Source: Cololabis saira (taxonomy: Eukaryota > Chordata > Actinopteri > Beloniformes > Belonidae). From it: 64,000 nucleotides of DNA. The notes under the pieces were generated by a model. That model did not search any database. It saw only the letters and a program-made list of their open reading frames with translations, and was not told where the DNA came from. Made by a program: the position numbers and the translations under genes. Shown in pieces: positions 56,566 through 64,000 of this stretch; position 1 is the first letter of the stretch; each line of letters begins with the position of its first letter. The stretch is from the NCBI RefSeq assembly GCF_033807715.1, contig NC_084599.1, forward strand, positions 33,270,160 through 33,334,159. The letters are read 5' to 3'.

Positions 56566-58130
56566 CAATTATTCATTCTTTAAGCATGTTTGTATAATCT
56601 GACCAAATGCTGAACAAAAGAAAAAAATATGCTAAAATAAATGAATAAAAGTACAAGAAAAATAAAATTATGAGTACAAGTACAACACAAATAAAAACAA
56701 AATTCTAATAATTAAATCAATATAAAAACCAATGTTATCAAGGTCAAATCTGTTTTACGGTTTGAGGTTTCCTGGGGACGTTTGTTCTTGAGAAATTAAA
56801 CCTGTCTGAGTTTTTCTAGTGCCACAGATTCTCTTTTAAAACTTTGGGTGAACCGATAACGCTGATGTTTTCATCGTCAGTCACACTTGCAGGCTTAAAA
56901 ATGAATGAATGGACCGAGTCAGTTAAGTGCAGATAGAGAGAGGTTAAATGTCTGCATTAGAGCGTGTTTGTCCCCCAAGCATGTTAAAGAACCCTTCATT
57001 CTGGCTGGCCCCATAATTCCACAGGCGCGGAGCCTGTCATCTTTCTCTGGGTGTCACGAGAAATAGACTGATGAATCACTTTCTGATGTCACTGCGGTGG
57101 ACTGGTGACAATCAGCAAAATGATAGTGTCTGTCTGCCTACACATATCTGTAATTGATAGCCCAAACCTCAAACACGCGCTTCTCTCCGGTAGCTATGAT
57201 GGAACATTGGACTGAAATCACTCGGGATGAGGTGGGGTCTAGGCCATTTGTTATTTACTTCCCGCTCGCTTCGAAACTGCCCCCCACCCCCTCCTCTCAA
57301 AACCCCTTACCAACAGCACCACCCTGTCAACCCCCACCCGCGCTCGCCCCTGCAGCCAGAATTTTTGCCACAAGAACACATTATGGTAATCAGACAGTAT
57401 GTGTGTATAGGAATCAATCAACGGAAAAGCCCATCGCGAGAGTTATGACGCAGCCAAGTCTGTTTGTAACTTTTGATTGATGACGAGATCGCCGCTGTTT
57501 GTCTGGATGGATAGGGAAGCAGGGAGGACCTGCAGGACCAGGAGGATCATCGGCGCCCTTCAGATCTCTGTTTAGGTGGCCGCATCTCTGCGTTTCGGTG
57601 GAAGGTGGTTACACTCTGAAATGGCAACGCGGGCTTTAACCTATTTCCTTGATAAAGTATGTCAAACTGCACGGAGGTGATGAATGTCATCTCAGATACC
57701 TCTCATCAGCATTACTGCCACCTTGGCGCTGCCTCTCTCTCCCTCGTGTCTGCCACCTCTTTGCTCGCCTGATTTATAAAGTTGTTATGGCAATTCACTC
57801 TAATATTATTTCCTGCCACATAAATACATATATCTCAGGCAGGTATTACAAGGCTTGTAATGGAGGAGCATCAGGGCCGCTGCGAGGATCCTCTGGAGCA
57901 TGTTTGGCGTGATGTTTTCGGTTGCGGGGAGGGAGAAACCTACATTAGCATTAATCCTCATGGTAAAAGATAAAAGAGTGTGTGAAGCCTGTTTAATAAT
58001 CATAAGACGGGCTTTTGTTCAGACTTCTGCGTGCTTCATTTCTTCCAGTACAGTTTCAAAGCACATTTCTTCCCCATACATTTTTAACCCTACTCAATGC
58101 AACAGTTTTTGTTGAAGCAGCAACAGCATC
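56566..58130. other. Intergenic sequence with an enhancer-like block
   Basis: No gene. The 57,000-57,720 part is unique and contains the PBX/HOX-type TGATTGAT at 57474-57481 next to TGACG. Function is inferred only. Confidence 0.4.
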
Positions 58131-58141
58131 CTAATGCTCCA

Positions 58142-59005
58142 TCCATATATCCATCCATCCATGCATCCATCCATCCATCCATCCATCCATGCATTATCTA
58201 CACCTGCTTACCACTATTTAGGGTCTCAGGGTTCTGCTGGAGTCTATCCCAGCTCTCTCTGGGCTGCTTTGGACAGGGGGGAAAACCTTGGATAGGCCTT
58301 TCCTTTGCAGGGTCACATACCCATCATGGACAACCCCTCTCATCCCCTACATGACACTTTGGGAGCCCTCAGCAGCTCATTCAGTCAAAGACTGCTCCAC
58401 CCGCGCTGCAAGAAGGAACGCTACCGCAGGTCCTTCATCCCCACAGCCATCAGACTGTATAACAAGCAACTGTAGCCAGTTGTGTGCAATAAACCTGTCA
58501 CTTTAAAAGTGCAATAACCACTAATACCTCACGTATTTTTGGAAATATTTGTAAATATCTTGTAAATATTATCCGTTTATTTGGTGTTTACTACTTTTTT
58601 CTCTCTTGTACATAGTCTTTTTCTACTTTTTATATTGCTCTTTTTTATTATTTAACTATTTATGGTAATTTCTATTTTACATTTTTTGTATAAAGCGTGT
58701 GTGTGTTTTGGCTGCTGCACGACTGAATTTCTCCTCTGGGAGATCAATAAAGTCCACTATTCTATTCTATTCTATTCTATTCTATTCTATACAGTACAGA
58801 CAGCCATCCACACACACTCCCTCTCATTTCCCTTTCTTTTTAATCACAAGATTACTTAGATTAGATGTTTTTGGACTGTGGGAGGAATCCAGGTACCTGG
58901 AAAAACCCAAGCAAGCAAAGATTATGTGCAGACTTCACAGAGAGAGCCTTGCTGGGATTTGAACCAGTAATCCCCTTGCTGTGCAGCAACAGTGCTGAAC
59001 AACAG
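58142..59005 (+). mobile_element. (ATCC)n-associated dispersed repeat, split by a LINE insertion
   Basis: The left half (58142-58312) has (ATCC)n, then CACCTGCTTACCACTATTTA and GGAGTCTATCCCAGCTCTCT. The right half (about 58845-59005) has TTTTTGGACTGTGGGAGGAA, GCAGACTTCACAGAGAG and GGGATTTGAACCAGTAAT. These are the two ends of a widespread fish repeat. The material between them is a LINE 3' end, so this is a nested insertion. Confidence 0.65.
58316..58800 (+). mobile_element. LINE 3' end, copy A
   Basis: Frame 58326-58475 reads MDNPSHPLHDTLGALSSSFS, then RCKKERYRRSFIPTAIRLYN, then KQL and a stop. This is the intact ORF2 C-terminus of a non-LTR element. A 3' UTR with TTTCTCCTCTGGGAGATCAA and AATAAAG follows, then a (TTCTA)n tail at 58762-58790. 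It is 5'-truncated. Confidence 0.8.
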
Positions 59006-62000
59006 TCCACTTAACAATAAAAAAACCCTACTTCTGTAATATTTAAATTATTTTAATCCTTCAATAAAAATTAGGAATAACTGATCCATGCCACATTTTT
59101 TGTGACCATATTTTAACATCACACCGTGTACAGACACAAACATAACAGTCATCCATCATGCGTTTTTTCAACTTCTGCAGACATTTTGGTTTGCAAATCC
59201 AAGGGGCCCAATTGTTTGTTGGATCTCCCTCACGCCCTTTTTCTAATGTTGTCATTAGCAATCAGCTCACTGGGAAAACAGGTTGGCGGGAGTTAGAGGA
59301 AAATCATTTGAACCTTGGGCCCAGTCATGGATCCCCTGCCGCGGAGGGGGGTCAGGGGTGCCGGTCAGGGTGACAGCTTTGGTCAATACTCAGGATCTGC
59401 TGGAGGATCCTGTAATGAGGCGGGAGTTGGTGGGGGAGTAGCGACGCAGAAGTTGGCGTGGGTCGCTCTCTAAGAGAGGCCATTTTAAAGGTGAAGCCCA
59501 CAGATTGTTGAGATGACAAAGCGTGTGTGTCAATTGCTCTTTGTGTGTGTGTGTGTGTGTGTGTAAAAATCAGAGGGAGGAGTGTGTTTGGGATAGTTGC
59601 TGACGACGCCAGCTCAAGCCAGAAGTTCACACTCACACACTCACGGGAGCTAATGACAGCCCGATTGGAAGTATTGAAAGGTGTGATGGTCTTGTCAGGG
59701 AGTGTGTCCCCCTCCTGTCCTCTGCTGCCAACCAGCCCCCCCACTTCCACCACTTCCACCACACGGAGGGCAAGGCCCGCCAGAGAAGACTGACACCTGA
59801 AATATTGAGTTATCGATACGACGTCTCTGTGTGGGCGACAACGCGTGTGTGACAGTCAGTGTTTGTCATCGTACAGCCCAGAGACTTATTGACACAATGC
59901 CTGTTTAACATAAGAGCGTTGCATGTTTTCAGGTGTGCATCTATGACTTTTTTTTTTAAGTGTATGAAGTCACTTTGTTTGATGGGGTTATTGATATTGT
60001 GCACTTGGACTTAAAGCACGCATTGATTCTTTGCAACGTGACACCTGCAGGACAGGTTGAAGCGGCGTGCTTCGGGTGCACACAGCTGAAACCGCTAAAA
60101 GTTTTCACCAAAGGCATCCAAGGACGTTGAAGATTCACGTTGCCGCAACTAGTCGGCGAGAAGATCCGTTAACGTTACGGGCTGATTTTTATACGTACAC
60201 TATTGATGACATTTAGGTAATAACATTTGCGTGCGGGTGAAGAAAAATGATGAAAAGAAGAATAAAAAGATGCCGGTGGGTAATAGAAAAATCCAGAGGT
60301 ATGATGTCAGGTATGGATGGGGGATATAAAGACATTTTTTTTTTTTTTTTTTTCTGCCAGGCCTATTTCAGCCAGACAGTAGGGGGCTATTTGGAATGGA
60401 GGAAAGTAATATCCTCCATTTGTTCCCCCTTGTCCCTCGGCTTATGAAAAACGCCTTTACAACTTGCTTTGCCTTAACTGGGTTTTCTGGGGGATTTTGA
60501 AGTTTGGCAACTTGTCACTGGGATTGGAGCGGGTGAAAATATGATGTTCAGGTCATGGCTTTCTCTGCTAGTTCAATATGTTCCCGTGTGATTGAAGTAC
60601 TCTTGGCAAGAGGGGATTTGGGCCATCAATAAAACAGGGAGGGGGCCAAAGCCAGCATTTGCAGTCATTCTGCTGATTTCTGAAAGGAAAAAGAAAAAAA
60701 AGGTAAAACACAAATTCATTTGTGTAGAAGTTGAATATTTGATTTTCAGTGAATAAAAATAAATAAAAAGAAGTAGTTTTTTTTATTGTAGTGTGATGCT
60801 CCACAAGTCCCTGGAGATCTCGGTCAGCCGCTCCTCCATCACTATCAATTGTCTTTGAACAGATCTGATCATCACCTCAATTATCTGTTGTCCTGCCCAC
60901 CTGATGGGTTTTTTGCCAACTATAACTTCTCTGTGGACGGACAGGGAATAATGACAGCTGAGGTCTATGCTATGGTAGCAGGACGGAATACAAAGAGGGC
61001 ATATGGATGTAGATGTGTCTGCAAAGTTCAGCACATGTACACGCCAGCAGACACACACAAACATTCAAAACACACATGAGAAGACACATGTGCAGTGCTG
61101 CAGCTGCACCAAGACACTCACACACCCCAGAGATGCTGATGCAAACACACACACGTACGCACACAAACGCGTAGCCCACCTCCTCCTGTAGAAAAGCCAT
61201 TTACTGACCGAGCGCAGAGGTGTCAAGCTTTAAAGTGAATCTACGAACGTGCCTGATGTGTTCTCTCTCCCCCCGCTCTTGCTCTTTCTGTCTCTCTCAC
61301 TCTTTTTTTGAGGCAGAGAGAAACTCATTTATCCTGCAAATCCAAATACACGAGGAGAGTGGGAAAATGTATTCATACCATAGGTGATCTTATTATGGGC
61401 GCGGTAAACTGAGCAATGAGAACATCATCCGGCGCAAATGACACCTAAACACATTTCAACCAAGTAAGAAAAAAAAAGGAAAAAAGCAATATCATCTACA
61501 TAATCAGTGCGAGGCAGTCAGAAAGCATCGTCTGTGAAAGGGAATGAAACGAAAAGTTCAGTGCCATCATGTTATTTGTGCACGATAGTGATTTTTAGAT
61601 AAAAACCGGTGTGTAATCTACATGTTGTTTGAGCGTGGGAAGAAAGCCTGCGCCGGGTGTACTTTGTATCAGCTAAACATAATATTCACCCACACAGTAC
61701 TCACACGCACACACGCAAAGGATAAATGTTTAGTGCAAGTGAAACCATGTATGAGTGACAATTATACATCTTCATGGCTAAATTAAGTTGGGAAAAAAAA
61801 ACAAAAATTAAATGTATTATTTAAACTGAACCATCGATCATGTGGCAAAATGGACAATTAAGATTTCACTTTGGCTGTTTTGCAGTGAATATAGATCCTG
61901 ATTGAATCTCCTCCCAGTCGTATCAGAAACCGTGATTAATCCTCGAAAAAGAGGCAAACATCCTTAATCATTTCAAAACTTATCCTTGTTATGCATCTAC

Positions 62001-62930
62001 AAATAGATCATGTTTACACTCTGTACTTTTCATTCCTCTCAAACAGCAACACAGACACATGGTCATGTGAAAGTAGTCTGAGAATTTCTGTCAACTATAT
62101 AGAATGAAGATGTGAAGAGCTACACATAAACAGGAGGATATATTAAACAAGACAAATCCACACTTTGGATCCTCCTCTCCTCATGAATTAAGAAGGTAAA
62201 TAGCTTTGATATCTTTGGAGTTGGAGTTAAGGATTCACAACTGCAGTAATATCCCATTAGCTTTGATCTACAGAAACATATTTGTGAAGATTATGTTGTA
62301 AAACATGTAGAGAACCAGCTATAAAATAACAACCGGATAAAATACAAAATGCTAAATTGTGTGGGAACATTAAATACCCATATAATCAAAAATGAACTCA
62401 AAGAGGAAGTCACTCCAGGTCCAGTATACCATGCTGCACACTATAATAACTACATTTTCTGGTATAAAGGTATGCTATCTCTTTGCAACGTCTCGTTAAA
62501 AAAAAGAAAAAATCTGAAATGGTTATAGCCGGCTCATGATAGGAAATTGTTTTGCTGTATTGTCTCAGGGCCATCCAGCCAAACAGCAAAGTTATTAGCA
62601 TTTTCCTCTTTGTTCCCATCTATAAACATTTTTGTTGTCCTGAAGGGTCATCTCTGTATTCTTCCATCTCTCCCTTCCTTTGTAATGAATGAGTGTAATT
62701 ACCAGGCCTGATTGGTTGGAAGGTCATTGGGAATGCTGTAATTTTTCACTTATGTTAAGCTCGTGTTTGTGATGAATGTACCCAACCTTTCTGCATCCCA
62801 CCTTAGATTACTTTAGGCATAGAAATGCATCCACAAATTAAGCTGTTCATTGAACACTGTTGCTGACTGGCCATGAGTACGTTTATACAGATAAACAAAT
62901 GGAAAAAGGTGGTGTGCTGGTTTTTTAATG
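59006..62930. other. Intergenic sequence, no gene seen
   Basis: 3.9 kb. Contains (GT)n at about 59,541-59,564, poly(T) at about 60,335-60,353 and CA-rich stretches at 61,030-61,165. Open frames have no domains. Block 60,540-60,660 is unique. Confidence 0.5.
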
Positions 62931-62932
62931 CC

Positions 62933-63188
62933 TGGCCTATTGTAGAGGTACGTTGTAAGTTTGTGTCATTTCTCACTTTTTTTTTTCTTGTAGCCTCTCT
63001 GAAACAATTTTTCAGACATTAGATGACACTTAAGGATCAATGCTTAATTTGTGTTTCTTCCTGGTTTATTGTAGAGGTGGTATATTGTAGGTTTGTGTCA
63101 TTTCTCTCTTTTTTTCCTTCTAGCCTCTCTGAAACAATGTTTCAGACACTGGTGACACTTAAGGATCAATGCTTAATTTGTTTGTCTT
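62933..63188. repeat. Tandem duplication of a 129-bp unit
   Basis: 62933-63061 and 63062-63188 share TTATTGTAGAGGT / CTATTGTAGAGGT, GTTTGTGTCATTTCTC, TAGCCTCTCTGAAACAAT and TTAAGGATCAATGCTTAATT. There are scattered substitutions and a 3-base difference. Two copies only. Confidence 0.9.
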
Positions 63189-63423
63189 TACATCAGCTTC
63201 CGGGGTTGACAGTTTATATGTGAATGCTTTCAAAGTTTTTGTGGCACCAGTGAGTGTATTTCCAGGTTCACGTGTGCAAGAACAATTTTAGTAGCCAAGA
63301 ATGTGCAGTTATAAGGAATAAGACTCTGGTTTCCTCAATTATTGGAGACAATAGCTGTCAATGTGCTTTTAGATGTATAATCAATGGCAGTGGAACACAT
63401 TTAAATGCAGCATCATAAACGCG

Positions 63424-63490
63424 CTGCAAATAGAGAAACGATGCAAAGCACAAAACGATATAAAACAAGAAACCTTCTTCAAAAGAAAAA
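63424..63490 (-). mobile_element. Fragment of the 26257-26587 element
   Basis: GCTGCAAATAGAGAAACGAT, then GCAAAGCACAAAACGATATA and AAACAAGAAACC-TCTTCAAA is the reverse complement of the loop of the element at 26257, with about one mismatch in 65 bases. Neither inverted-repeat arm is present. Confidence 0.8.
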
Positions 63491-63514
63491 TAGAATAGAA
63501 TAGAATAGAATAAA

Positions 63515-63900
63515 TGCAAGAAGGAACGCTACCGCAGGTCCTTCATCCCCACAGCCATCAGACTCTATAATAAGAAACTGTAGCCACCCTTGTGCAATAA
63601 ACCTGTCTCTTTAAAAGTGCAATAACCACTAATACCTCACGTATTTTTGGAAATATTTGTAAATATCTTGTAAATATTATCCGTTTATTTGAGTTTACTA
63701 CTTTTTTTCTCTCTTGTACATAGTCTTTTTCTACTTTTTCTAGTTTTTCTATTGCTCTTTTTTATTATTTAACTATTTATGGTAATTTCTATTTTACATT
63801 TTTTGTATAAAGCGTGTGTGTGTTTTGGCTGCTGCACGACTGAATTTCTCCTCTGGGAGATCAATAAAGTCTACTATTCTATTCTATTCTACTATTCTAT
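63515..63900 (+). mobile_element. LINE 3' end, copy B
   Basis: Nearly identical to 58408-58800: GCAAGAAGGAACGCTACCGC, the same ORF2 C-terminus RSFIPTAIRLYN, 3' UTR and (TTCTA)n tail. It is shorter at the 5' side. It is preceded by (AATAG)n at 63488-63512. Confidence 0.82.
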
Positions 63901-64000
63901 TTTCATAGGGATTCACTACCCTTATGACCAGCAACATGAACAAAAAGTTGAATAAAAATCACTGTGGTGGTCATATGAGGAAAAACAGAGACGTTTTGAT

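Overview
The window is nuclear DNA from a ray-finned fish, most likely a spiny-rayed teleost (an inference; the species cannot be named from the sequence alone). The evidence is vertebrate spliced genes with GT-AG introns, very long (AT)n and (TCTA)n microsatellites, and many teleost-type transposable-element remnants (hAT, Tc1/mariner, Mutator-like foldbacks, LINE 3' ends). No prokaryotic-type operon, CRISPR array, tRNA or rRNA was seen.

Region 1 (1-9,000, minus strand): the 5' end of dock7, a DOCK-family Rac/Cdc42 exchange factor. Five coding exons encode residues 1-171, running right to left from the ATG at 8912 to 438. The rest of the gene lies beyond the left edge. Introns 1 and 2 hold a foldback element, two sister MITEs and a LINE/SINE-type tail.

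Region 2 (9,000-12,840): the gap between two head-to-head genes. It is almost entirely repeats: a 712-bp hAT-like element with an 8-bp target duplication, a 20-bp minisatellite of about 29 units, a palindrome cluster, a LINE tail, a Tc1/mariner-type MITE with a TA duplication, and a 230-bp (TCTA)n tract.

Region 3 (about 12,840-23,800, plus strand): a complete atg4c gene, an autophagy cysteine protease that processes Atg8/LC3 proteins. Ten coding exons give 483 codons with all splice phases consistent. The catalytic Cys106, Asp370 and His372 are present. Intron 2 carries a 940-bp foldback flanked by a perfect 9-bp target duplication.

Region 4 (23,800-64,000): about 40 kb with no recognisable protein-coding gene. 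It alternates between unique sequence that looks like a regulatory desert and scattered transposon remnants. In other vertebrates the order is dock7-atg4c-foxd3, so this stretch is probably part of the atg4c-foxd3 intergenic region, where foxd3 enhancers would be expected. This is inference; foxd3 itself is not in the window.

The two genes are not known to act in one pathway; their adjacency is conserved synteny. I found no clear candidate for an undescribed biological system. The most informative novelties are well-bounded, apparently non-autonomous transposable elements and an LTR-like promoter carrying a 20-bp double-CRE palindrome.
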